Origin: CAVUCE01 sp963739985 | Lineage (GTDB): Bacteria > Bacteroidota > Ignavibacteria > Ignavibacteriales > Ignavibacteriaceae | Reading direction: 5' to 3' | DNA: 64,000 nt | NCBI GenBank assembly: GCA_963739985.1 | Contig: CAVUCE010000006.1 | Coordinates: forward strand, 186,001 to 250,000 | In this document: positions 1 through 8,085 of the stretch, one piece after another | Layout: the number at the start of each line of letters is the position of its first letter | Numbering within the stretch: the stretch's first letter is position 1 | Translations under genes and position numbers: made by a program | The notes under the pieces: generated by a model | The model's database searches: none | The model's input: the letters and a program-made list of their open reading frames with translations, nothing else | Told to the model about the DNA's origin: nothing

Positions 1-34
1 TGTTTGTGAGGATTATTACTTAGATCTTAATTAA
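1..34 (+). CDS. C-terminal tail of an upstream gene (partial)
   Basis: One frame (positions 2-34) reads ten codons, VCEDYYLDLN, and then a TAA that overlaps the foot of the terminator hairpin beginning at 33. A stop codon sitting directly on a terminator is what the end of a gene looks like, but ten residues are too few to identify a family. The other frames are not excluded. Confidence 0.3.
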   Translation, partial: VCEDYYLDLN

Positions 35-65
35 GAGCGTATTGTTTTTAATACGCTCTTTTTTT
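33..65 (+). terminator. Rho-independent terminator
   Basis: An 11-bp perfect stem (AAGAGCGTATT at 33-43, AATACGCTCTT at 50-60) closes a 6-nt loop, and a run of seven T follows (59-65). It ends the transcript entering from the left, before the phhB operon. Confidence 0.9.
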
Positions 66-118
66 ATTTAAATTTACTTACATACTGATTTTTTCAAAAA
101 ATATGAAGGGAGCTGAAA

Positions 119-403
119 ATGGCTGTTTTAAGTAAAGATGCGATTAACGAGAAGTTGCAAGGTTTGGTTAATTGGAAATTTGAAGAAAATCAAATCGGAA
201 GAAATTATGAACTCAAAGACTTTAAATCTGCGTTAAATTTTGTTAATGAAGTCGGTGAGATCGCGCAGGAATTAGACCATCATCCCGATATTCTAATTCA
301 TTCATGGAATAAGGTAAAGATTACAGTCGCTACACATAGCGAAGGCGGCATAACTAATAAAGATTTTGAGCTAGCAGGTAAAATTGAGGCAATTAATAAA
401 TGA
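119..403 (+). CDS. phhB: 4a-hydroxytetrahydrobiopterin dehydratase (PCD/DCoH)
   Basis: This protein dehydrates pterin-4a-carbinolamine, recycling the cofactor used by aromatic amino acid hydroxylases; many bacteria carry it without a hydroxylase and use it in pterin or molybdopterin metabolism. It has 94 residues, the usual length. The family signature is visible: LDHHPDI near residues 52-58, then a W, then THSEGGIT with a closing D near 83. The ATG at 119 follows the Shine-Dalgarno-like GAAGGGAG (105-112) at good spacing. The stop overlaps the start of the next gene (ATGA at 400-403), so the two are translationally coupled. No aromatic amino acid hydroxylase lies in the window. Confidence 0.93.
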   Translation: MAVLSKDAINEKLQGLVNWKFEENQIGRNYELKDFKSALNFVNEVGEIAQELDHHPDILIHSWNKVKITVATHSEGGITNKDFELAGKIEAINK

Positions 404-708
404 GTAAACGTTTAGAATCACTTTTGGAATTGTTACAAAAGGATTCCAATGATTCGTTTTTAATATATGGAATCGCACTGGAATATATGGCTCAAAAAGA
501 TTACAAGAAAGCAGAGGAATTTTTCAAGAAGCTTTTAAAGTATGATCCGAAATATGTAGCGGGCTATATGCAATACGCGCAATTAAAAGCAGAACAAAAT
601 GAAATTCAACAAGCTAGAGAGCTTTATCAAAAAGGAATAACTGCAGCTATAGATGCGGGTGATAATCGTTCTGCAAAAGAAATGGAGGAGTTTTTAGATG
701 AACTTTAG
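400..708 (+). CDS. Small tetratricopeptide repeat protein
   Basis: This 102-residue, all-helical protein has about two TPR units (residues 18-85) with the usual small/aromatic spacing, for example [20 protein letters not shown] followed by [21 protein letters not shown]. There is no signal peptide, so it is probably a cytoplasmic scaffold or interaction protein. It overlaps phhB by 4 nt and pyrE by 11 nt, making the three genes one operon. Small TPR proteins of this type are common in the Bacteroidota/Ignavibacteria, but their partners are unknown and the sequence gives no specific function. Confidence 0.8.
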   Translation: MSKRLESLLELLQKDSNDSFLIYGIALEYMAQKDYKKAEEFFKKLLKYDPKYVAGYMQYAQLKAEQNEIQQARELYQKGITAAIDAGDNRSAKEMEEFLDEL

Positions 709-1282
709 TGAGAATGAAATTTTAAATATCTTCAAGGAAACGGAAGCACTTCTTGAAGGTCATTTCCTTTTAACATCCGGTAGACATAGTAATTATTATT
801 TCCAGTGCGCTAAAGTTTTGCAGTATCCGAAACACATGGAAAATATTTGTAGTTTAATTGCAGAGCACTTTAAATCTTTTGATATAGACACTGTAATTGC
901 ACCGGCTATCGGCGGGATTGTAGTTGGGCAAGAAGTAGCAAGGCAACTAGGTAAAAGATCAATATTTGCGGAAAGAGAAGATAAGAAACTTACTTTGCGT
1001 AGAGGATTCTCACTTAAGCCCGGTGAGAAAGTCTTAGTTTGCGAAGATGTTGTTACCACAGGTGGTTCCGTTTTTGAAGTTATTGATATTGTTAAGGCAT
1101 CCGGAGCAGAGGTTGTTGGAGTTGGATTTATTGTTGACAGAAGCAACGGTAAAGTTGATTTCGGTTTCCCGCAATATAGTACTGTAAAAATGAACGTAGT
1201 TTCTTACCAACCTGAAGAGTGTGAAATTTGTAAGACTGATATTCCACTAGTAAAACCAGGCTCTAAAAAATTGAAAGTATAA
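698..1282 (+). CDS. pyrE: Orotate phosphoribosyltransferase
   Basis: PyrE transfers phosphoribose from PRPP to orotate to form OMP, the fifth step of de novo pyrimidine synthesis. It has 194 residues. The PRPP-binding loop is clear ([14 protein letters not shown] near residues 110-123), as is the N-terminal [13 protein letters not shown] substrate region. The C-terminal stretch with two cysteines (CEICKT) is typical of the longer bacterial PyrE form. The start lies inside the end of the TPR gene, preceded by GGAGGAG at about 683, which supports ATG 698. No other pyr genes are nearby. Confidence 0.95.
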   Translation: MNFSENEILNIFKETEALLEGHFLLTSGRHSNYYFQCAKVLQYPKHMENICSLIAEHFKSFDIDTVIAPAIGGIVVGQEVARQLGKRSIFAEREDKKLTLRRGFSLKPGEKVLVCEDVVTTGGSVFEVIDIVKASGAEVVGVGFIVDRSNGKVDFGFPQYSTVKMNVVSYQPEECEICKTDIPLVKPGSKKLKV

Positions 1283-1324
1283 TAAACAGAATTCCACAAC
1301 ACTAAATAGTAAATCCGGAAAACA

Positions 1325-2563
1325 ATGCATCAAAGAAAAGTTTATAAAACAGTTGAAAATATTGCCTCTCAAAATTTTGACAGTGAAGAAGAAATGCTCT
1401 TCTCAGTTATTCGTCAAATTATCGATCTTGAAGATGTGCATGTTAATGGCGGCAGAATATGGAAAATTGATTCACGAAAAGGTGATTATCAATTAATATT
1501 TCAGACTGGAAAATTAGAATTAATTGCCGAGGATTTTCGTGTTGCGATAAAGGAATATCCGTTATTCGATTTAATAGCAAAAGAAAGAACTGTTTTAGGA
1601 AGTGAAACTAATGAAACATTGCGTGAAAAGGGAATCTTTAAATATTCTGCTTCCGGTGTTGGAGATAAAGTAAAGTACGACGGTAAAGTTTACTATGAAT
1701 ATTTACTTGCTCTTAGCAGCGAAGAGATAAATGAAGAATTAAAGCTTACTTTAAATATTATTGCTACTGCCTTAACTTCACAAATAAAGCAAAGAAGATA
1801 TTCGTATAAAGCAAAATCATTAAAAGCTGATATAAATAAAGCAAGGGAATTGCAAAAAAGCATTTTACCCGAACACGAATATTTCTTTCATAAATACGAA
1901 CTATTTGGCGTTACTAGTCCGGCAGAAATTGTTGGCGGGGATTTTTTTGATTACCTGGAAATTGGTGATGATAAGGATCGTTTAGGTGTTGCGGTTGGAG
2001 ATGCCGCCAGTAAAGGTGTTAGCGCCGCTGCCGAAGCAATGTATATTTCCGGCGCCTTAAGAATGGCCAGTAATTTTGAAATAAAAATTACTCCATTGAT
2101 GAAAAGAATGAATGCTTTGGTAAATAAAATATTTGCTGATGATAAATTTGCATCATTATTTTATGGAGAGTTTTCAATCGATAAGAGTGGCTTGTTCCTT
2201 TACGCAAATGCCGGACATAATCCACCGATGTTTGTAAATGGTGATAAAGGAGAAATTTCTTATCTTTATCCTACCGGTCCGGTCCTTGGTCCAACACCTA
2301 ACGGAAAATACATGATGGATAGTATTAATTTCAAAAAGGGAGATGTATTACTCATATTTTCTGATGGAGTCACTGATTCAGCTGATAAAAAATTTGAGAA
2401 CTATGGCGATGAAAGACTTGCCAAAATATTAGTTGAAAATAGACATTTATCCGCTAAAGAAATTACGTATAAAATTTTGGACGATGTCATTAATTTTTCC
2501 CACGATGGATTATACTCGGATGATAAAACTTTGGTTGTGATAAAACAAATTCATGATTTTTGA
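1325..2563 (+). CDS. PP2C-type (SpoIIE/RsbU) serine phosphatase
   Basis: Residues about 165-410 form a SpoIIE/RsbU-type PPM phosphatase domain. Its metal-binding motifs are GGDFFDYLEI, GVAVGDAASKG and LIFSDGVTDS, and it ends in DDKTLVVIK. Proteins of this class dephosphorylate anti-sigma-factor antagonists in partner-switching pathways. Residues 1-160 resemble a GAF-like sensory region followed by a short helical linker, with no transmembrane segment, so the enzyme is probably cytosolic. No anti-sigma factor or STAS gene is adjacent, so its substrate cannot be named. The catalytic aspartates are intact. Confidence 0.85.
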   Translation: MHQRKVYKTVENIASQNFDSEEEMLFSVIRQIIDLEDVHVNGGRIWKIDSRKGDYQLIFQTGKLELIAEDFRVAIKEYPLFDLIAKERTVLGSETNETLREKGIFKYSASGVGDKVKYDGKVYYEYLLALSSEEINEELKLTLNIIATALTSQIKQRRYSYKAKSLKADINKARELQKSILPEHEYFFHKYELFGVTSPAEIVGGDFFDYLEIGDDKDRLGVAVGDAASKGVSAAAEAMYISGALRMASNFEIKITPLMKRMNALVNKIFADDKFASLFYGEFSIDKSGLFLYANAGHNPPMFVNGDKGEISYLYPTGPVLGPTPNGKYMMDSINFKKGDVLLIFSDGVTDSADKKFENYGDERLAKILVENRHLSAKEITYKILDDVINFSHDGLYSDDKTLVVIKQIHDF

Positions 2564-2634
2564 TATAGCTTAAAGCAGTTATCGAATAATTTTTTTATCA
2601 TTCAAAAAAATGATAGAATTAAGAGAGGATTAAA

Positions 2635-3999
2635 ATGATAAAATCTATAAATCCAGCCACAGAAGAAGAAATTAAAGTATACGAAGAAATGAGCGATGAA
2701 ACTGTTCATGAAATTATCGCACAAGTCGATTCAGCTTATAATTCATGGAAGCTTACCACCTTTGAAGAACGTTCCGATAAAATGAGAAATGCAGCTCAAA
2801 TTCTTAGGAATAAAAAGGAGGAGCTAGCTAAAATAATGACTTTAGAAATGGGTAAGCCTTTTGCTCAATCCAAATCAGAAGTTGAAAAATGTGCATGGGT
2901 TTGTGATTATTTTGCTGAAAACGCAGCAAAGTTTTTAGAGAAAGAAATTATAAAAACCGATGCGTCAAATAGCTTTGTGACGTATCAACCTTTGGGAGTT
3001 GTTCTGGCAATTATGCCCTGGAATTTTCCACTTTGGCAAGTGTTTAGATTTGCTGCACCCAGTTTGATGGCTGGGAATGCGGGAATTTTAAAACATGCTT
3101 CAAATGTAACAGGTTGCGCTTTAGCAATCGAAAACGTCTTTGAAGAAGCCGGCTTTCCTAAAAATATTTTTAGGACTTTGATAATTTCTTCTAAAAAAGT
3201 TAAGGCTGTAATTCAAAATGAAAAAGTAAAAGCAGTGACATTAACAGGAAGTGTTCCCGCCGGTAGAGCAGTTGCAAAAGAAGCCGGAGAAGTTTTAAAG
3301 AAAACAGTCTTGGAATTAGGCGGAAGCGATCCTTATGTGATTTTGGAAGATGCTGATTTAACAAAAACAGCCGAAACTTGTACTATATCAAGATTATTAA
3401 ACGGCGGTCAAAGTTGCATTGCAGCTAAAAGATTTATTGTAGTTGAGAAAATTTATGATGAGTTTGTTGCCCAGTTTGTTGAAAAAATGAAATCAAAAAT
3501 AATGGGTGATCCGTTTGATGAATTGAATGATCTTGGTCCGCAAGCAAGAAACGACTTAAGGGATGAACTTCATCAACAAGTTAAATTGAGTATTGACAAG
3601 GGAGCGAAACTTTTACTTGGCGGTGAAGTACCAAAACAAAAAGGAGCTTATTATCCACCAACAGTTTTATCAGATGTAAAAAAAGGAATGCCGGCATACG
3701 ATGAAGAGCTATTTGGTCCGGTAGCAGCAATAATAAAAGTTAAAGATGAAGATGAAGCAATTAAAATTGCTAATGATACAATATTTGGCTTGGGAGCGGC
3801 GGTTTTTACGGAGGATTCTGAAAAAGGAAAGATTATTGCAGCAGAAAAACTGAATGCCGGAAATTGTTTTGTGAATGAATTTGTAAAATCCGATCCACGT
3901 TTACCTTTTGGTGGAATAAAGGATTCGGGTTACGGAAGAGAGCTTTCTTATTTTGGCATTAAGGAATTTGTTAATATAAAAACAGTTTATATAAAATAG
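2635..3999 (+). CDS. NAD(P)-dependent aldehyde / succinate-semialdehyde dehydrogenase
   Basis: This 454-residue ALDH-superfamily enzyme oxidises an aldehyde to a carboxylate with NAD(P). The general base E227 (in LELGG) and the catalytic C261 (in GGQSCIAAKR) are present, with the cofactor segment MPWNFPLWQ near 127-135. The GGQSCIAAKRF wording and the short length match the YneI/GabD1 branch of succinate-semialdehyde dehydrogenases. AGAGAGGA just before ATG 2635 acts as the ribosome binding site. The gene converges with the kinase at 4008, with only 8 nt between the stops. Substrate is inferred from family resemblance only. Confidence 0.88.
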   Translation: MIKSINPATEEEIKVYEEMSDETVHEIIAQVDSAYNSWKLTTFEERSDKMRNAAQILRNKKEELAKIMTLEMGKPFAQSKSEVEKCAWVCDYFAENAAKFLEKEIIKTDASNSFVTYQPLGVVLAIMPWNFPLWQVFRFAAPSLMAGNAGILKHASNVTGCALAIENVFEEAGFPKNIFRTLIISSKKVKAVIQNEKVKAVTLTGSVPAGRAVAKEAGEVLKKTVLELGGSDPYVILEDADLTKTAETCTISRLLNGGQSCIAAKRFIVVEKIYDEFVAQFVEKMKSKIMGDPFDELNDLGPQARNDLRDELHQQVKLSIDKGAKLLLGGEVPKQKGAYYPPTVLSDVKKGMPAYDEELFGPVAAIIKVKDEDEAIKIANDTIFGLGAAVFTEDSEKGKIIAAEKLNAGNCFVNEFVKSDPRLPFGGIKDSGYGRELSYFGIKEFVNIKTVYIK

Positions 4000-4007
4000 A
4001 CTGTAAT

Positions 4008-5138
4008 TTATTCCTCAAATATTATCGGAAGTTCAGCATAGAAAGTAGTGCCTTCGTGTTTTGTACTTTTAAAGCTAATTTTCCCTTTGAGGTATCTTTC
4101 ACACAAAACTTTCATACTGTAAGTTCCTAACCCACGATCAGATCCTTTTGTTGAAAAAGACCTCTGAAAAATTTGCAGCTGAATACTTCTTGGTATAAAC
4201 TTATTGTTTTGTACAAAGAAAGAAATTCTATCATCTTTAATGAGATCGAAACCCAGCACAATTTTTTGACCAATTTCGGTCGCTTCAAAAGCATTTTTTA
4301 TCATATTACCAAGTATCCTTTTAAGTAAGATCTTATCGGTAAATATTTTTATATCGGAACTCCCGATTCTTAAAATAATTCCCTTACCTTTAGCAACTTC
4401 ATGACTTTGATAAAGATCTGCTAACTCAATAATAAAATCAGATGCTTTAAATGCACTAGGTTCAACATTTAATTCATTAGTCTCAGCGTTGGTTAATTCT
4501 CTATAATTTTTGATTTCTTCAATCAGGTTTAGAGTTATCTTTTCAAGATCTGTTTTCAAAACAAGATCATCATTATTAGGGTAGTTATTAAGTATTTGTA
4601 CAATTCCTTTAATTACACCAGCAGTATTTAAAATATCGTGAAAAAATATTCTTTCCAAAGCTTTTCTTCTTTTTTCGTCACTGATATCTTTGACCGAAAA
4701 AATTGTATATTTCTCTCCCTCAAGATCTAAAGGAGTTGCCCATACTCTTAAGTCAAGAGCCTCAGAAGTATCTTTTTGAATAATACGGCATTCTTTAACA
4801 GTGGCTTCACCGGATTGGCTAACCAAAATAGCATTTATGGCTCCGCAAGTTCTGCAAAATTCAGTTGTTCCGCACCCACCTTCAGTATCAAAAGCATGTT
4901 CACAATTGAATGCTTCACCGGGGCGCATTCCATAAATATCATTTTCACAACCATTATTAAGCAGTTTTATCAACGTATCGTTTGTAAAAACAATTTGTCT
5001 TTCATGATTTAGAATTAATACAATATCAGGAACCGCATTAATTACATGAGAAAGAAGCTCTTGGTTTGAAAATTTTATCTTCTGTTGGTTTATTATATCC
5101 GTCCCCAATCTCTCCGGAGGGGCAAACATTGTCTGCAT
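4008..5138 (-). CDS. PAS-domain sensor histidine kinase with cysteine cluster
   Basis: This is a 376-residue soluble kinase. A PAS domain (about 30-155) contains a cysteine cluster at C79, C89, C95 and C98, with extra cysteines at C64 and C117. The phosphoacceptor box follows, with H167 in FFHDILNTAG, and then a HATPase domain (about 265-372). In the ATPase domain the N box is MIKNAFEA and the glycine box is RGLGTYS, but the usual D-x-G of the G1 box is replaced by VQNN. That replacement is characteristic of a known kinase subfamily rather than a sign of decay. The four clustered cysteines could bind metal or respond to redox, which is inference. No response regulator is adjacent. Confidence 0.85.
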   Translation of the reverse strand: MQTMFAPPERLGTDIINQQKIKFSNQELLSHVINAVPDIVLILNHERQIVFTNDTLIKLLNNGCENDIYGMRPGEAFNCEHAFDTEGGCGTTEFCRTCGAINAILVSQSGEATVKECRIIQKDTSEALDLRVWATPLDLEGEKYTIFSVKDISDEKRRKALERIFFHDILNTAGVIKGIVQILNNYPNNDDLVLKTDLEKITLNLIEEIKNYRELTNAETNELNVEPSAFKASDFIIELADLYQSHEVAKGKGIILRIGSSDIKIFTDKILLKRILGNMIKNAFEATEIGQKIVLGFDLIKDDRISFFVQNNKFIPRSIQLQIFQRSFSTKGSDRGLGTYSMKVLCERYLKGKISFKSTKHEGTTFYAELPIIFEE

Positions 5139-5195
5139 AATATTCTCAATATTAATTTATCGTATTAAGATACAAATATTTATATAATAGAGTTA

Positions 5196-8063
5196 TTAAT
5201 TTCTTTTCAGCGAAAAATTAATTTTTGTAAAATGATTTTCCTTGCTTTCGATCCAAATTCTGCCGCTATGTTTCTCGATAAGTTCTTTACATAATAAAAG
5301 TCCTAAACCGGTACCCTGCTCTTGCGAAGTTCCCGCAGTAGTAAATTGTCCGTCAACTTTGAAAAGTTTTTGCTTATTCTCCTCAGAAATACCTACACCA
5401 TTATCTTCTACACTCACAATAATTTCATCTTCTTTCTCTTTAGATGAAATATTAATAACTCCATCAGGATAACTAAATTTTATTGCATTTGAGATTAAGT
5501 TACTAAGTATTGATTGCAGCATATTTGAATCGGCGCTAACAAATTGTTCGTTCTTTATCTTATTATTCACAATAATTTGTTTTTTGATTGCATTGACTTT
5601 TAAGATGTTAATAACATCTTCAGCAATCTCGTTTAAGTTTACTTTTGTTGGATGATATTCAATTCTGCCTGTTTGAATACGAGACCACTCCAATAAATTA
5701 ACCAATAAAGAATACTGCTTTTTCAAAATCTTGTAAATTTCCTGGCTAAAATTTACAATCTCATCTTTAGAAAGTGTATTTATTTCATCGGAAAGGAGTT
5801 CTGAAATTGATAATAGAGGTTGAAAGGGGCTTCGTAAATCGTGCGCAATAATGGAGAATAATTTATCTTTGCTTAAATTTATTTCTTTCAACTTTGATTC
5901 GGATTCGGCCAACTCTTTATTTAAGTTACTCAATTCATTAGCTTTTTCTTCTAATAATTCTTTGTTCTTTTGTAATTCCTTTGTGTATGAGACTAACTCA
6001 TCCGCATGTCGTTTCTTTTCTATAGCCTGCGCAATTTGTTCAGATACAAATGACAAAGCATTTTTCTCTTTCTCACTATAAGCAAATTCATTTTTGTAAT
6101 CTTGCAAGACCATTACGCCGATTGGAATTTTATTTAATTTTAAAATTATTCCAAGCCAAATAGCCGCAGGAGCACCTGCCAGATCAACAAATCCTTTTTT
6201 ACGGAGTTCCAGGTCCATTTGTGCCGAAATCAATATATCTTCACCTTTTGTTATAGTGTACTCTGTAAGCCCATTTCCGAAATCTTTTTTTCCGGGAGGT
6301 GCGTCATGTTCATCAACAAAATAAGGGAAACTAATTTGATTCGACTTTTTGTCATGTAATGCTATATAGAAATTATTTGCCGGCATCAGATTTTTTATTG
6401 CCGAATGTATTTCTTCATATAATTTATCTAAATCTCTGGTCGAGTTTACAGCTTCAGATATTCTGTATAAAGTTTCCTGGATAAGGTGTGATCTTACCTT
6501 TTCCGTTACGTCTCTAAAAGACCAAACCCTACCTACTATTTGATCATTTAATTTTTGGGGGATAGAATACCGTTCAAATATTTTTCCGTCCTTAAACTCG
6601 ATAACATCAAAACTCTCCTTAGCGGGATTTTTATAAACACTTTTAGTAAGTTCCAAGAATTTTTTTGGATCCTTTAACTTAATCTGTACATAATTTAACA
6701 TTACCAGATCATTATCCTGCTGGTATATATCTTTTGGTAAATCCCACATTTCAACGAACCTGGAATTATAATTCGCTATCTTTTTATTGTGGTCAACTAC
6801 TAATATTCCATCCGCGGTGGAATCTAAAGTCGCATTTAAAAGTGATAAAGTTTCTTTAATTTGTTTTTCAGACTTTTTTTGCTCAGTTATGTTTCTGAAC
6901 AAAGCAAGTAAGTACGTTTCTTTATTGTTAATGCTAAAAAAAGAATTAGATACACCGAACCAAACTTTTTTACCGTTCCACAATTCTTGTTCTCTTTCGA
7001 TGTAAGTTTTTACATCTCTTTGAAGGAATCTTTTTTTATGTGTTTTTATAATATGACTTAAACGTTCTTCGGGATAAATAACTCCCAGAGGTTTTCCTTC
7101 TATTTGATCTTTCTTTAGATCTACCATTTTGCAGAATGCGTTATTTACCCTAATTATAATTCCATTCTTATCAGTTATTCTCATTCCATCGGCTGAATTA
7201 TCCCAGATTAATCTTAGTTCCTTTTCATTTTTTCTAAGATTTTCCTCCGATTTTTTCCGCTCTGAAACATCTCTTACAATTGCTTGCAAAAATACCTGGC
7301 CTGAGAACTCAATTCTTGTTAAACTAATTTCAGCCTCAAAAGGAGTTCCATTATATCTTAAGTGAGTCCATTCAAAAAAGAGTGAGCCTTCTTTTAAAGC
7401 TTTATTTATTCTCTTCAATGCTTTTGCTTCAGATTTTTGTCCGTCTGGCTGAAATTGAGGTGAAAAGCGATAAGGTGACTGGTTAATTAATTTTTCTTTA
7501 GAACAGCCAAACATTTTAAGAGTGCCTTCGTTGCAATCTATAAACTTGTCATCCTTCATTAAAAATATTGCGTCATTCGCATTATTAAAAAGAGTTTTAT
7601 ATTTCAATTCATTTTCAGTCAAAATATTTTTTGTCTCTTTAATATCTGTTATATCTCTGGCAACATATAACGCCTGATTATCCTTATATGGAGTAATATC
7701 AGCGGTGAACCAATGTTCTTTATTGTTGATGTCTAATCCATATTCTATTGTTTCCGGTTTCTTTTCTTTGATTACTTTCTTAATGGCTTTATTAAATAGT
7801 TGAGCTTTATCTTTGGGAAATACCTCAGTAATTTTTTTGCCAATGAGTGATTCTGTAGGTAAATAGAGAAGACTTACTGAAGATGTCTGTGGAATTTTTT
7901 TATATCTACAATCTTTATCGAAGATAAACACAATGTCATTCATTGAACGGACTATTGACTCATAATCTACTACAGTAGTTATATCGTTTTTAGTCTTTTT
8001 CTCTTTTGTTTTTATTTTATCTTTTCCGGATTCAATTTTCTTGCTCAAGATAATAATCTCCAA
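5196..8063 (-). CDS. Large multi-PAS/GAF sensor histidine kinase
   Basis: This 955-residue cytosolic kinase has four PAS domains (about 30-145, 150-270, 278-395, 405-520), a GAF domain (about 525-680), a coiled coil (about 690-735), a HisKA domain with H741 in IAHDLRSP, and a HATPase domain with NLISNAIKFS, VEDNGVGIS and GTGLGLLLCKEL. There is no membrane segment and no receiver domain. The longest frame opens with TTG at 8063. A better start is probably the in-frame TTG at 8048 (LSKKIES), because TTGGAG lies 9 nt upstream of it. It sits in a three-kinase row with 22-58 nt gaps, probably co-transcribed. Signal and partner are unknown. Confidence 0.88.
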   Translation of the reverse strand: MEIIILSKKIESGKDKIKTKEKKTKNDITTVVDYESIVRSMNDIVFIFDKDCRYKKIPQTSSVSLLYLPTESLIGKKITEVFPKDKAQLFNKAIKKVIKEKKPETIEYGLDINNKEHWFTADITPYKDNQALYVARDITDIKETKNILTENELKYKTLFNNANDAIFLMKDDKFIDCNEGTLKMFGCSKEKLINQSPYRFSPQFQPDGQKSEAKALKRINKALKEGSLFFEWTHLRYNGTPFEAEISLTRIEFSGQVFLQAIVRDVSERKKSEENLRKNEKELRLIWDNSADGMRITDKNGIIIRVNNAFCKMVDLKKDQIEGKPLGVIYPEERLSHIIKTHKKRFLQRDVKTYIEREQELWNGKKVWFGVSNSFFSINNKETYLLALFRNITEQKKSEKQIKETLSLLNATLDSTADGILVVDHNKKIANYNSRFVEMWDLPKDIYQQDNDLVMLNYVQIKLKDPKKFLELTKSVYKNPAKESFDVIEFKDGKIFERYSIPQKLNDQIVGRVWSFRDVTEKVRSHLIQETLYRISEAVNSTRDLDKLYEEIHSAIKNLMPANNFYIALHDKKSNQISFPYFVDEHDAPPGKKDFGNGLTEYTITKGEDILISAQMDLELRKKGFVDLAGAPAAIWLGIILKLNKIPIGVMVLQDYKNEFAYSEKEKNALSFVSEQIAQAIEKKRHADELVSYTKELQKNKELLEEKANELSNLNKELAESESKLKEINLSKDKLFSIIAHDLRSPFQPLLSISELLSDEINTLSKDEIVNFSQEIYKILKKQYSLLVNLLEWSRIQTGRIEYHPTKVNLNEIAEDVINILKVNAIKKQIIVNNKIKNEQFVSADSNMLQSILSNLISNAIKFSYPDGVINISSKEKEDEIIVSVEDNGVGISEENKQKLFKVDGQFTTAGTSQEQGTGLGLLLCKELIEKHSGRIWIESKENHFTKINFSLKRN

Positions 8064-8085
8064 CGGTCATGGGTTTTTAGTATAC

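Noticed and set aside
796..1146. Long minus-strand open frame inside pyrE
   Set aside because: It is a shadow of a clearly identified gene: low-complexity Ser/Thr/Pro composition, no ribosome binding site and no motif.
2596..2615. Hairpin TATCATT/AATGATA before the aldehyde dehydrogenase gene
   Set aside because: The stem is a 7-bp A/T-rich one, with the T-run on the wrong side for termination in either direction.
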